From Antedon bifida (Eukaryota > Echinodermata > Crinoidea > Comatulida > Antedonidae): a DNA stretch of 64,000 bases. Numbering within the stretch: the first letter of the stretch is position 1; each line of letters starts with the position of its first letter. The translations under genes were made by a program, and so were the position numbers. The notes beneath the pieces were generated by a model. It saw nothing but the letters and a program-made list of their open reading frames with translations, was not told where the DNA came from and made no database searches. The stretch is taken from assembly GCA_963402885.1 (NCBI GenBank), contig OY727094.1, forward strand, positions 3,598,501-3,662,500. Direction: 5' to 3'. Below, piece after piece: positions 12,501 through 23,820 of this stretch.

Positions 12501-13347
12501 TATTACAGAATATCTTTTACTACAAGGAACATGAGCTGTGGAAAACCCCAGACAATAAAATAAATCATTATCTTTTCAGAAAAAATTATTATTATCTTTT
12601 TAGCAATTATCAGCCCACTGTTGGAGAAAGCTTCCAAAGCTAAACCAACCATTTTCTGCCCTCATCCAGAATAAAACAAATATTGCATTAAAACCTCAAA
12701 CAATTTCATTTGTACTATTTACCATAAAAATTATTATGGTGTTTGTTTCACGATTTCATCTTACTTTCTGTGCGTCCCTGACTTCTATATTTTGTATTTA
12801 CTATTAACTAAAATGATATACTTTCATTTTGATATGAATAATAAAAAATTAAAATATCTGTTACATAATGTATTTTGTTTCCCAGGGGTGTTTCTATGCA
12901 GAGCTCTGTCCAAAATGTGTTAGGTATGTACAATTTAATTAATTTATTTGAGTTATTCAAGGATTGAATAATGGGGGTTTGGTATTATGCAGACCATTTT
13001 TAGGTTCTGGATTTGTCTTAATATTGATATAAAGATAAACATTTTGGCACACGTGGCATTTCATACGTATACTTGAACTACTGTAGTTTACGGACAAAAA
13101 ATGCTTATTGGTGACGAGCATAAATGAAGACTAATAAAGAAGAGTCCATATTTTGTGTTTGTTTATCTCTCTCTTCTTAGTCTGCTGGCGTAGTCATCAC
13201 TTATTCATGCCAACATTCCCTGTCTATGATTGTTTGTTGATACAATCACTTTAAAAATAATAATTATTTTTTAATTTTCTAGAAATGTTTCAGAAGGCAC
13301 GAAAACGAATGCAAGCAGCTAGGCAGACGCTAAACACTATTGAATGA
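9555..13347 (+). CDS. 3'-terminal three exons of an unrecognised gene (partial)
   Basis: Coding parts are 9555-9614, 12886-12923 and 13283-13347. Exon 1 follows a TTTTCTTTTCAG acceptor and ends at GG|GTAAGA. Exon 2 lies between TTTCCCAG and the GTATGT donor. Exon 3 follows TTTTCTAG and ends at a TGA (13345-13347). Only one frame of the first exon is open, and the split codons GG|G and G|AA join all three into one frame of about 53 residues. That tail contains KRKIGTFLDRLGG and ends KARKRMQAARQTLNTIE: a basic, probably helical C-terminus. The family is not recognised. Upstream exons were not found within 1-9500, so the preceding intron is long or earlier exons were missed. A candidate polyadenylation signal AATAAA lies near 13447. 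Splice logic is convincing; gene identity is unknown. Confidence 0.6.
10775..10920 (-). mobile_element. 3' end of a non-LTR retroelement
   Basis: Read on the minus strand the segment ends in AATAAATGTT...ACTTGAACTTGAAG, a short TTGAAC-type repeat tail. Such tails are familiar at 3' ends of invertebrate LINE/SINE copies. No reverse transcriptase frame is present, so this is a severely 5'-truncated copy. The remainder of 9615-12885 is intronic AT-rich sequence. Confidence 0.4.
11935..11995. repeat. dispersed GTGTCCC repeat fragment
   Basis: CCACTTAAACGGAGTGTCCC...GGTATCCCTAAAGGTGG has the same ordered words as the repeat beginning at 2690. It lies in the intron before the 12886 exon. Confidence 0.4.
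12985..13085 (+). repeat. dispersed repeat R2 (TTTTGGCACAYATGG)
   Basis: Segment with TCTTAATATT...AAGATAAACATTTTGGCACACGTGGC...TTTCATACGTA matches 31117-31215 in the same orientation and 36105-36215 in reverse complement. Three dispersed copies in one window indicate an old transposon family of unknown class. Confidence 0.6.
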
Positions 13348-13631
13348 ATGAGTAGTATGAGTGGTGCTAGAATTGGCATTGAGGCATACATGGCACATTG
13401 GAAATGGTACAGATGTTGCTGCTATGACGATACCAAAATGGATCTAAATAAAAATTGGTATGTTGCCCAAAAGCAGGGTCAGTCTAAATCTAAAATACAA
13501 ATTGAGAGAAAAATCAATCATGCATGAAGTTGCAACTACAAGAAGTTGTTCGTCCAAGATACCTATGAGTAGTGCTCTTTGGAGTGATGTCTGCCACTTG
13601 TGAGGAAGCCCAAAAGATGATTTAATGACTT

Positions 13632-13763
13632 AAGCTTTGTCAACACTCAAACTAGTTTGACAAAAAAAGTATGATGTGCCCGTATATGGTAGTGATATGA
13701 CATCATCATGTCCATATGGACATTTTTTTTGTCACATAAAGTTTGATAGTGTAGACAGAGCTT
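13632..13763. mobile_element. MITE-1 copy
   Basis: AAGCTTTGTCAACACTCAAAC at left and GATAGTGTAGACAGAGCTT at right, about 285 bp past the stop codon of the upstream gene, possibly inside its 3' UTR. From 13770 to 16050 the sequence is AT-rich with an (ATT)n tract near 14872-14895 and no supportable gene. Confidence 0.8.
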
Positions 13764-16055
13764 TAAGTTTGTTGTGAAAATAAACAATCATAAAAATAAA
13801 CGAAATGTAAAAATAAAATACTTAAATTATTTTAAAGGTGAAATTAATATACAAAATTAAATATAATTTTTAAAAATTATAATATAGATTCTGCTAATTT
13901 AATTATAATTATTCTAAATCTAAAAATAGATTTAATCTTTTAGTAACGATTGTGTACTACACAATGCTGAAGGTTGTACAAAGAATTACCTAATATATCA
14001 TAATAAATACCTCAGCAAGTAATATATCACTTTTTATTATTTCGTGATATTTTGTTATTCCATAATATTATACTTTACTGCATCTTGTATCAACAAAAGG
14101 CTGTGTCTGCTGCTTACTCAAAAATAATAGCAGATTGTTGTATTTGAAATTTGATATTTATATACATAATAAAATTACTCTTTTATGTACTTTTATTTTT
14201 ACTTTTACATAGTCCACAACAAGAAATGTGTTTAATATGTAATAATACTAATATTAGTTCTGATACCTTTATCATTTGCCTCTGATTGCTCATTTTTAAG
14301 ACCTAGGCATAGCTGCCTACTATCTACTGTACAATAGTGTTTTATTTTATTTGGGAGCCAATTTATTCTGCTTAAATGTTGCTGGCAAAAACCATACTTG
14401 ATGTGTTTAAATTTTATAGACTTAAATATCGTGATCTGAAAGTTGTATTCTGTTCTATCATATAAAACTATGTATCAAATGATTATCTCTATGACCTCTT
14501 AAAATTGATAGTAAATATCCCTAAAGATTAAACACATCATTTGTAATGTCACTAGATAAATCATCTTTAAACTCTCATAAAGTTCATGTTATGTCATACA
14601 AATGTATCATGTACAGTATCAACAACATTAAACAAGAGTGACATACAAAATAACTATAAATACTAGTGTTTAAAAGACTTTTGTATTTGTATTTCACACT
14701 ACATTCTATTATTTTTACATTTATTTTGATTCATTTTTAAGTTAATAATTTTATTCATTCTTGTATGCTGTATTTCACACAACATTTTATTTTGTTTCAT
14801 TTTAAGTTATTACTTGCACGCACCTTTATCATCAAAGTGTGCCACTGTTGTAAAAGTGAAGTTTCTAATAAATTATTATTATTATTATTATTACTGTGTT
14901 CTAAATAAATTATCTTAATTACATTAAATGACTCTTTTGTTTAGTATTTGAAAGTTAAAATGCTGTGCATAGGTTATTATTGACAGAGTTTCTACAGTAC
15001 TTAAAAACTGAGGTACCGAATTCGTTCCTCTCGTAGGTTTATTATAAATATTTAATTTTTAATTTATTAATTATTTATTTATTCTCGTTCTATTAGATAA
15101 GCAAGACTAATAAGTGAAAACACACAACATTTCTATAACATTTAAAACAAATAAAATCTATAAAAAATTTGTATCATTTATGCATTTTGAAATGGAACTT
15201 TCTGTAATATGTTATTAATTTCCTGATTGTTATTGATCTAGATAAATAGTGTATTTATTTGATTAACTTACTTAAATTTGAATTGTATTTTAAGAATATA
15301 GATTAAAGCACATAAACAAGCAAACCACTGTAATGTAATAGTAATAATTTATTTACTTGTATTGAGCAAATCCCATTAAAATATGTTCAAATGACGCACA
15401 ATTGATTTAAAATTTAACAATAAAATACTTGAAAAGTAATGTACATATAAAATGGATCAATAAATTAATGTAAATCAGAGCCAATGCTGGACTTAGAATT
15501 GTATGCATTATGCGCTAAAGAAGTAAGCAAAGGTACTTACATAACACTACAGTGGAACAATGACATTGAAAAAAATAACAACAGTCCAAAAACAACATAG
15601 ATTTGAAACATAAATACAGTACAAAAGTAAAGAAATACATCAATCAATTTATGACAGACCATCAGCCGAGGAGTCATGGAAACGATTGCGTAAGTAATGT
15701 TTTGATCAGATGAATATTCTGGGCTAATAATCATTCACATTTTTTAATAAACAACTATTATCCATTCCTTTATTATGCATTTAGGATAACGTCTGGGTGC
15801 ATCCGATTTTTTTGTCAAATGACAATTCAGCTACTTTCCATTCCAGTACTAAAAATGCCATGTCAATGATGCATTTGCTTACGCAAATATTATTTTAATA
15901 AAAAAAATTGTCATCGTCAGTACAAATTTCCGGATAGTTAAATTGCACAGGTAATCAAATGAGTAAATATTATTGACTAATGCAGGTGTACATTTCTAAA
16001 TGCTTTCAACAAAATACAGAAATAATCATGATTGTATTTGAAAAAGACATCTTCA

Positions 16056-16410
16056 ATTCAGTGGCGGGTTTAGGATTATTTAATTATAAGGAAAGGTTCA
16101 AGATTTGCTGAACTTTAACATAATCTTCTATCTTTTGTATAGCAATTTGAAGGGTTTAGGGTGACCAAGCCGGTTAGGCCTCCTTGGATCTGCATATGCT
16201 ATCATTTATCACTTCAGTGGTAGATTATTTAATTAGGAGGAGGGAGGTGGTGTTCTAAAGATCTAAAATGAGATTGCTGAACTTAACTTAATTTCCTACC
16301 TGTTGCAATAAAATTTGAAGGGTTTAGGGTGCCCAGGCCAGCTAGGCCCCCTTGGATCTGCATATGGTATCATTTATAAATTTAGTGGTAAATTTAGGAT
16401 TATTAAAATG
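16056..16410. repeat. 168-bp direct duplication
   Basis: AATTTGAAGGGTTTAGGGTG recurs at 16144 and 16312, each followed by a CTTGGATCTGCATATG-YTATCATTTAT block. The first copy opens with CAGTGGCGGGTTTAGG, reminiscent of hAT-type ends. Confidence 0.75.
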
Positions 16411-16419
16411 AGGTTTCTG

Positions 16420-16765
16420 AAAGTTTATAAAAAATAGCACAGATTTTGAATACATAATTTATTTCAATTTGTTTGTTAGTGATGTCACAAATTTCAAAAA
16501 TGTATTTTTAAAAGAATTCAGTTTATTATTTTCAAATATCATTAGCACAATACAGAGACCAAGAATATAGGTTAATCTCAAGATACACTTTGTTTATGAA
16601 ATTGCGCGGTATAAAGTTGATAGAAAAAAATAGTACAGATTTGGTTCAGCAATAAATTTTCAAAAATAATTTATTTTTTTATTTTTTGAATATCATTATA
16701 GCATACAGAGACTAAGAATATGGGTTAATTAGTATCTCAAGATATATACACACTCGGTTGAATTT
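16420..16765. repeat. about 154-bp direct duplication
   Basis: AATATCATT...CATACAGAGACYAAGAATAT recurs at 16535 and 16689, each preceded by an ATAAAAAATAGYACAGATTT block. It lies directly after the 168-bp duplication. Confidence 0.65.
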
Positions 16766-17520
16766 AAAAATACCAAGCCACTAGTTATGACAATCTTATG
16801 TGAACTCTCAGTAGAACTCAGCCAGACCAATGTGAAGTTTCCGTGTATGTGAAAGCAAGCGGCAATCTTCAAATGTTTCAACTACAATTAAAACGGTTAA
16901 CGTTTGTCTGTTTTGTATTTATTTATTACTGATGTGTGACTATTTGTACATTAATGTTCGCTCATAGACCATTTGTTGTTTGATTGATAAATTGCTAAGC
17001 TTTTTCTCTTCAAATGTCTTGACTATACTCATTGCAAGAAGATGAAACTACTTTAAGTCATGATTAAAAATGTCAGGCATTTAAAAAAATGATTACAAAT
17101 TGTGAAATTAGATTATCGAGTTATTTAACTTAAACTCATCACATTAGATAGTATAACTATAAAAATTTACTCATTTCAAAAGTTCAACCAAATTAATGTG
17201 TTCTTAAATTGTCAGAGTGTTCTCATTAAAAAAAATTGTGAAATGATGTTTATAAAAATGTTTTTAAAATCGATGCACACTGTATAATAAATTAATTTTG
17301 TCACATTCATCAAGAATTTATTTGCAAGATAATGATTTTTTTTTTCTATTATGATTTGAGAATGGTTTTTTGATGATTCCCTTGTGATTAATAGTAATTA
17401 CTATTTATTGGTTTTAGTGCAGATGAAGGCAATACAATTTTTTATCTGTGCAAAATTGTAATGTCATATTGCTCCAAATAATCACGTTATGTCATTCGTG
17501 CCCACCATCCTACTCCATTG

Positions 17521-17722
17521 CAGTGGCGTAACGACTATGAGTGTTCACTGGCTAAACCCAGGGGCCTCAGAGCTTGTGGAGGCCCCCTGAGCAGTGCCAA
17601 GAGGAAAAAAACAGGCATTGAAATATGTCGAAAAAGCTCAAAACTCCCAAGGCCTCCAGCGTTGGAGAGCCCCTTAGGGTTCCTAAACAAGGGGGGCTCA
17701 GGCATCTACCTTTATGCCACTG
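17521..17722 (+). mobile_element. 202-bp hAT-type non-autonomous element with 8-bp TSD
   Basis: Starts CAGTGGCGTAACGAC and ends TTTATGCCACTG, giving imperfect terminal inverted repeats CAGTGGCRTAA. It is flanked by a perfect 8-bp duplication CTCCATTG (17513-17520 and 17723-17730). An 8-bp duplication with CA-G ends is characteristic of hAT transposons. The interior is rich in AGGCCCC/GGGGCCTC words and is far more GC-rich than its surroundings. A related copy lies inverted at 21220-21408. Confidence 0.88.
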
Positions 17723-18123
17723 CTCCATTGAGTTTGAGTTTACAAGATTTCATGGTTTCACCAAATAAATATAAACATTCGAAATTCATCAATGGAAAAT
17801 CTTCAATTGATTCAAAGTTGTTCCTCCTTCATACAGGTCATGATATGCATTTGTGGCAATTTAATCAAATTTGACTTGACCTCGCAGCTAGGCCCAACTA
17901 AAAAAATCAGATAGGGCATAAGTAAGACCACAAGGACTGGTTAAGCACGTGGCGTGACTGGTTTACCGAAAATGAAAAAGAAGGCCTAGCTAGCGAATAT
18001 TCTAGGCCTATAATTAACTTTGTCTGCACAAGTTGTGACTTTTAGATATTTAAATTCAAAGAAGTAAACTATGTTTAAGCCTCCCCATGTCTCCTTATAA
18101 AAACTGAACTTGACCTTACTTAC

Positions 18124-18541
18124 CTTTTTTAGCTTTCTTTGTAGGGTTAAAAATAATTATCCACGGTATGATAGTTTGGTGACGTGCTAGGCCGATATTG
18201 TCTGCTCGCCAAATACAGTGACCTGATTGGTCAGAAGTGTCGGTGTGATAAGTCATTACGGTTTTGAGCATGCGCAGATGTCTGATATTGAAATCCCTTT
18301 TACACACCATGATGGAAACGCAACAGCCGACGCGCGCGTTCAAATCCTGATAATATTTATACGCATGCGTCAATATTGTATTTTTTAGATCTGTGGATAC
18401 TATTAATAATAGGCCTATAACCACCAAGTTTGGAAAGGTGTTTTTGCCATGTAACGGTAGAATTATATATGTAACGGACTCTACAGATAGTCTGGACATA
18501 AGTAAGACATGATGACCATCCATTCTGTAGAGTTTTAACAT
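18124..18541 (-). other. candidate minus-strand first exon and promoter region
   Basis: An open frame of about 139 codons starting with ATG at 18541 runs into a strong donor (AAAAAAG|GTAAGTAAGG; exon end 18124) still in frame. No family is recognised and no downstream exon was found. The area is locally CpG-rich, with an inverted CCAAT motif (ACCAATCAGG on the minus strand near 18220). It could equally be a non-coding first exon with a chance frame. Confidence 0.22.
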
Positions 18542-19129
18542 GTTAAAGGTACAGTCATTCTAACACGGTGCTTGCAAATTATAAACGTATACATTTTTCA
18601 TACATACATTATAACTATTGTGAGTGTTTGAACAATTAATGTTGATTTGTGGGGGATTAGACGGTATCAATTGGCTTCCGTTCAAAACCATTAATTATAA
18701 ACATTTCATACATACCCGACGTCATTTCAATCAATTAGTAGGCCTTAATGTAATGTTAATTCAACATGAGGCTTTCTTATACTTAAATCGAATATAGGCA
18801 TCCATCACCGCGCGCGCGTCTGTTTACTTCTTTTACCGGCATGTGTTGATGAATGAATCGACAACGACTCATTCGTACCTATTATGCCGAATGTTAATAC
18901 TATGAGCCGTTAGGACGCGGGTTGTTTTACGATTTGTTTTATTTTTTAACAAAGGTGTACTTTTGCACTTTGTAATAACCGTAATACTTTGTGCAGTGGT
19001 AATGTTAGGTTTTTGAACTTAGCAGAAAAGTCATGCACTCTGTGACATTTCAAACATTTTCTCATTCGTTTTAAAGTAGATAATACGTACGTGTAGGTAT
19101 GGCCTTCATATAGTATAGTCATTGTTGTT

Positions 19130-19220
19130 TAAGGGGGACACCTTCAGGACCGACCCAGTAAAGCGTCTCCTTAATAAGGGTGTCCCCATAGTAAGGGTGT
19201 CCCCATAGTAAGGGTGTCCC
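19130..19220. repeat. dispersed GGGACACC repeat with 17-bp tandem
   Basis: Contains GGGGGACACCTTCAGGACCGACC, then TAAGGGTGTCCCCATAG repeated about three times at 17-bp spacing. This is the same family that expanded at 2858-3425, at an early stage of tandem growth. Confidence 0.65.
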
Positions 19221-19430
19221 TTGTGTTCGCCTCACGCGGGGAAACGTCCTCTTAACAAAGGTTTTGCTGATAGTTACCGAAATATGTTATATTTAAAACT
19301 AATCTATAAGGTAATAGCTATACCTGGATTTATATTGTTTAATGTATTCTATCCATTTAGTGTAATTTTGTGGAGCTTTTTGACTAAAAAAAAGCTCCGA
19401 CAATAAGCTGTATCATAATAGCGATCTTGT

Positions 19431-19477
19431 TCATTTCGATTTCCAAAAATATTATAATATTTTCGGAAATCGAAATG
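19431..19477. other. near-perfect 47-nt hairpin
   Basis: CATTTCGATTTCC-AAAAATATTA pairs with TAATATTTT-CGGAAATCGAAATG with essentially no loop and one mismatch. It could be a tiny foldback insertion; no target duplication is evident. Confidence 0.5.
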
Positions 19478-20394
19478 TATATTTATGAACCATGTAATGC
19501 AATCGTCGTAAGAGTTTTAATATAAAACCTTTTTGTTTCAATTCACCGTATTCTTGTAGATGGTGTATTAATACATGTGTGGGTTGTTGAAGATTAGTGG
19601 TAACGTTTATATTCTGAATCTCTTGGATTTAATTTTCCTCCCGGCTAAAAATAAATTTTTACAAATTACGTGCGGTTATATTATACGAAGCTGTTATAAC
19701 GTAAACACTCGGCAAAGGCATATTACTTGTCGGAGGATGATAATAAAACACAGAAATACATTATAAGGTAACTCTGTGTCAATAGCTATATCAAAAATGA
19801 GAATTATCGGCGTTTCGTCTTTGATCCTCTTGTGCTACCGTATAGTTAGCCGTATTATTATGTGGGTGTGACTAGCTTATGAGTTAATCAAATAAGTCCT
19901 CTTGTTTTAAATTATTCGTCCTAGAAAATTAGAAAGCAGATAAAGGTAAATATTTCTGTTGCTTCAAGACAAAATAAATCTTATACAGTATTGTCAAACA
20001 CTTCTTTCAACACACAAATTCAGAAAGTTATTTCTGGAATAAAAAAAAGAAGAAATAGTCTGAAGGGAACAAAATCGGTTCCTCGTCTCTGAGCACTTTA
20101 TTTACTACAGCTTTTAGTATGTTAGAAAGTGTATAGAAAGATTTTTAGAATTAAGGATAAATGCAATTGAAGGTAATATAACATTTTTAAGAATGTTTGC
20201 AAGAATTAAAAATTATAGGCCCAACTGAGAAAATGAATATAATGAGAAAATAGCAAGAGTAATTAGACACTGGTTGGTATTATAATAACCATATTTTATT
20301 TATTATTTTATGAAAATATGTATATGAAGGGTCGAATAAATGTGGGACACACCCATTAAAGCGAAAAAATAACTTTACAAATTTTAATATTAAA

Positions 20395-20660
20395 ATACTG
20401 ATGCTGATTTTTATTGTAGGTTTATTGGATTTGTGGAAGTTGCTATTGTTAATTTTCTAGTGCAATTTGTTCTCTTTTTGTTTTGTATGCTTTGTATGGA
20501 TGTAAATAGGTATCTGGTAGACTGGCAACAATCTTCCCACATAGAGTCTAGTGACAGCCACAGAATCGGGTGCTATCTGAGTGAATCGAAATCTTTATGA
20601 ACGAATCGAAATCTTTATGGACGAAATAAAGGAAACGAATGAATGAATGACTGAATGAAT
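20395..20660 (+). mobile_element. 3' end of non-LTR element R1, (GAAT)n tail
   Basis: TTGTTAATTTTCTRGT, a T-rich TTTTTGTTTTGTATG stretch, then ATGGATGTA, AGGTATCTGGTAGACTGGC, GTCTAGTGACAGCC, a doubled CGAATCGAAATCTTTATG and a GAATGAATGA tail. Parts recur at 25765-25895 (same strand, same GAATGAATAA ending) and 22855-22965 (reverse complement). It looks like 5'-truncated retrotransposon 3' ends with a tetranucleotide tail; no coding part remains. Confidence 0.6.
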
Positions 20661-20989
20661 GAATAACACTGTGATTTTGTTTACAACAAATATTCTAAAA
20701 TGTTGTTTGGTCATTGTATCTAAAAAATACCTTAAAATCTGACTTAAGTGACACCCCACTTATTGGAATAATTTAGCCAATAAAAATATTCATTCCAACC
20801 AATTTACGTAATACATCATTGCCTTTTTCCAGAAACTAATCAAAGAACACAGGCATTGTTATGGAAAATTTATTCTGAAAATGTATTTCAATATCTACCT
20901 GAAACCAGACAGCGTGTTTCCCCGTGGTACAATTATCAACTAATTACTGGAAACCTCAGTCTTACAACAATAAGATAAGTGCTATGTGA

Positions 20990-21219
20990 CCAATTTACGT
21001 GTGACGTTATAATGACGTAATACCGCTGTTTTAAAACAACAGCTTTGTATTTTAGGTGTTTTTTATAGCTAATGAGCGGTGGGTTTTTAGTTCAGTTCTT
21101 CAAAACAATGATCGATATTTATTTATACTTTATGGTATATACAAAATGGCGTTAGCGCTCACGTTTCTCCTTGTGGTAGGCCTAATTGTTGTTTACATCT
21201 TTTCAAAAGCTTCCTCCAT
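20990..21219 (+). other. small ORF start with hydrophobic anchor, cut by hAT insertion
   Basis: ATG at 21146 in a good context (ACAAAATGG) opens MALALTFLLVVGLIVVYIFS, a typical uncleaved ER signal-anchor profile as seen at the N-terminus of microsomal enzymes. A hAT-like MITE begins at 21220. After removing the insertion the frame meets TAG almost at once, so only about 25 codons are native. Upstream 20990-21030 holds an ACCAATTT motif and two TGACGT(A/T) half sites. It could be a decayed first exon or a chance ORF. Confidence 0.22.
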
Positions 21220-21408
21220 CGGTGGCGTAACACAGACTCAGGCCTGGCCCTCAAAAGCTGGAGGCCTCGGACGTTTTTAGCCTTTTCGACATATTTCAAT
21301 GTCTGTTCTTTCCTCTGGGCACTGCTCAGAGCCCCTCACCCCCTCCCCCATTCATAAGCTCCGGGGGCCCCTGGGTTTAGCAAGTTAGCGCTCATAGCCG
21401 TGCCACTG
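21220..21408 (-). mobile_element. 189-bp hAT-type MITE, relative of 17521 copy
   Basis: Begins CGGTGGCGTAAC and ends GTGCCACTG. The interior is the reverse complement of the 17521-17722 element (CCCAGGGGCC, GCAGTGCC and GACATATTTCAATG words). Flanks TCCTCCAT (21212-21219) and TATTCCAT (21409-21416) agree at 6 of 8 bases, a decayed 8-bp duplication. Confidence 0.8.
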
Positions 21409-21766
21409 TATTCCATCTAGTTAGTGTAACCTTGCATTTTAACTTTTCCCTTATCACCTCCCTTCCACATACCATATAACGTTACATTCAACAATTAAAT
21501 TCAGTCTATTGGACAATAATAGTTCGAAATAATAATAAGTATTTTGCGCTGCTGTGGATTCGAAAACCAATCAAAAATATACAGTATATGACTTTAGCTG
21601 TCATCCGGGCTGTCATCCCGATTTCAATTAAATTGATATTATAAACCAGTATAATGAGGGTAGCATTATTTGTAGTCGGGTGAACGGACGATCACCCACG
21701 ACAAACGTTTCTCTGATTGCAATTACATTCAGGTATCTATAAATCAAATAGCTTTAATTTGCCTTA

Positions 21767-22505
21767 TAATTCAGGGGGATTGTGGAGACAGACTCTGGTG
21801 CGTTCACATTACCGTCTCTCCACCAATGATGTGCGTGGTGGTACGCTCGCAATGTGCACGATAGCTTGACATGACTTCTAATTCAGGGGGATTGTACAGA
21901 CAGACTCTGGTGCGTTCACATTACCGTCTCTCCACCAATGATGTGCGTGGTGGTACGCTCGCGCTGTGCACGATAGCTTGACATGACTTCTAATTCAGGG
22001 GGATTGTACAGACAGACTCTGGTGCGTTCACATTACCGTCTCTCCACCAATGATGTGCGTGGTGGTACGCTCGCGCTGTGCACGATAGCTTGACATGACT
22101 TCTAATTCAGGGGGATTGTACAGACAGACTCTGGTGCGTTCACATTACCGTCTCTCCATCAATGGTGTGCGTGGTGGTACGCTCGCGATGTGCACGATAG
22201 CTTGACATGACTTCTAATTCAGGGGGATTGTACAGACAGACTCTGGTGCGTTCACATTACCGTCTCTCCACCAATGATGTGCGTGGTGGTACTCTCGCGA
22301 TGTGCACGATATCTTGACATGACTTCTAATTCAGAGGATTGTAGATACTCTGGTGCGTTCACATTACCGTCTCTCCACCAATGATGTGCACGATAGCTTG
22401 ACTTGACTTATAATTCAGGGGATTGTACAGACAGACTCTGGTGCGTTCACATGTCTCTTCAGTGGTCACGTGGTGGTACGCTCGAGATGTGCACGATAGC
22501 TAATA
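21767..22505. repeat. 112-bp tandem array, about 6.6 units
   Basis: TAATTCAGGGGGATTG starts units at 21767, 21879, 21991, 22103, 22215 and 22327 at an exact 112-bp period, then 22411 after a 28-bp deletion. Units contain CTCTGGTGCGTTCACATTAC, CCACCAATGATGTGCGTGG and GTGCACGATAGCTTGACATG. GC content is higher than the surroundings and the exact spacing suggests recent expansion. Confidence 0.95.
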
Positions 22506-22854
22506 AAGCTGCATTCACACTTCATCAATTCACACGGAAGACGACTCCGTTTTCTTAATAATATAGAAAATTAACAAAACAAGTGTGAATGTTGTTTTAG
22601 TGTCTTTTAAAGTGTAATATCTATACAATTAATCAGAGTAGAATTTATAATTGTTTGAGTTCGAGTGAGATAGAATTTCTATCCACTCAAACCACGGTCA
22701 TAATATCCTATCGGCACACAAGCAACTCCTCGGATATTGGTATGGTGGTATAAGAACATTGTCTGTCCAGTGCTCGTGTGAACTTAAAAAGAACAAAGTG
22801 CATCTTTCGGAGAGAGTGGGGTATAACCTTGTCTATTTTCAGCCCTTATTATTC

Positions 22855-22965
22855 TGCATCGGGCTAACCAATATCAGTCGATTCACTCAGATAGCACCCG
22901 ATTCTGTGGCTGTCACTAGACTCTCTGTGGGAAGACTGTTGCCAGTCTACCAGATACCTATCTAA
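22855..22965 (-). mobile_element. R1 retroelement fragment
   Basis: Its reverse complement matches 20510-20590 almost base for base over about 80 bp (AGGTATCTGGTAGACTGGC, CACAGAATCGGGTGCTATC). No tail is present on this copy. Confidence 0.6.
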
Positions 22966-23447
22966 CTGTACTTTTAATACACGATATCTCTGTCATTAGG
23001 TTCCTATCTGGAGACAGATATTAACAGGAACCACGGCCCTGTCCAATTGGACGAATATGAACTTGCTACCCAAATCGACTGTTTCCCTCACAAAAATACA
23101 CTTTTGAAGTGTTTGTATGAAACTCTTGGTATGAATGCGTTAGTAATGTGCATTTAACTTTCATTAAACTAATCCACACCGTACCATTTTATACATTACA
23201 AACGTGTTGTTGTGTTAAATAATGACATCTCACATTAAATACATGCTTTTAACGGCTTCTTAACACATTATGATTATGTCTTACGCATTTTGATTATTTC
23301 ACCGAAGTTCATTGTCGAAGAGAAGCACCCTTTGACGCTTCATCTATCAAAATGAAAGTAAGTTCAAATTGGTCGGTTATTTTGTTCATGATCATCCATT
23401 GCCAACGTTTTCAATAGTCAGTTTGTTTCTCAGTACTTTTAAATCTT

Positions 23448-23555
23448 GTGCCTAAATATGGTAGTGATATGCCCAAATATGGTAGTGATATGACATCATC
23501 ATGTCTATATATGTCATTTTTTGTCACATTAAGTTTGGTAATGTAGACAGAGCTT
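23448..23555. mobile_element. MITE-1 copy, left half missing
   Basis: Retains two tandem AAATATGGTAGTGATATG units and the right terminus ATGTAGACAGAGCTT. It ends 75 bp before the candidate splice acceptor at 23630. Confidence 0.7.
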
Positions 23556-23630
23556 AAGTTATTGTCTATATTTTGCTGCATCTCTTTGTTTCTCTTTATC
23601 CATTGATTCATACTTTTATATTATTATTAG

Positions 23631-23736
23631 AGGCCTTTCATTTTCACGGACACCATTAGTCTTAAAGTCATTCTGCCCATACTCGTAGGCCTATGTTTCT
23701 TAGCGTACACAGAAGATGACTTCCCTCAACAGCTGC
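23631..23736 (+). other. candidate internal exon encoding a membrane segment
   Basis: A long T-rich tract ending ATTATTATTAG precedes the segment and a perfect GTAAGT donor follows it. One frame is open throughout and stopped immediately upstream, so it needs splicing to be coding. It contains TISLKVILPILVGLCFLAY followed by an acidic TEDDFP stretch, like a signal peptide or type II membrane anchor. No partner exons were found. Confidence 0.25.
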
Positions 23737-23820
23737 GTAAGTCGCTAATACTATATAAATACAAATCTTGAACATTTCGATCTCATTCGTATCTATTATA
23801 TTGTATTGATTGTTTTCCTT

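Noticed and set aside
15537..15734. 65-residue minus-strand hydrophobic ORF ending at a GTAAGTACC donor
   Set aside because: The donor is good but there is no recognisable family, no partner exon and the hydrophobicity follows from T-rich DNA.
17518..17874. 118-residue open frame
   Set aside because: It spans the hAT MITE and its flank, with no family resemblance; the reading frame is a by-product of the GC-rich insertion.
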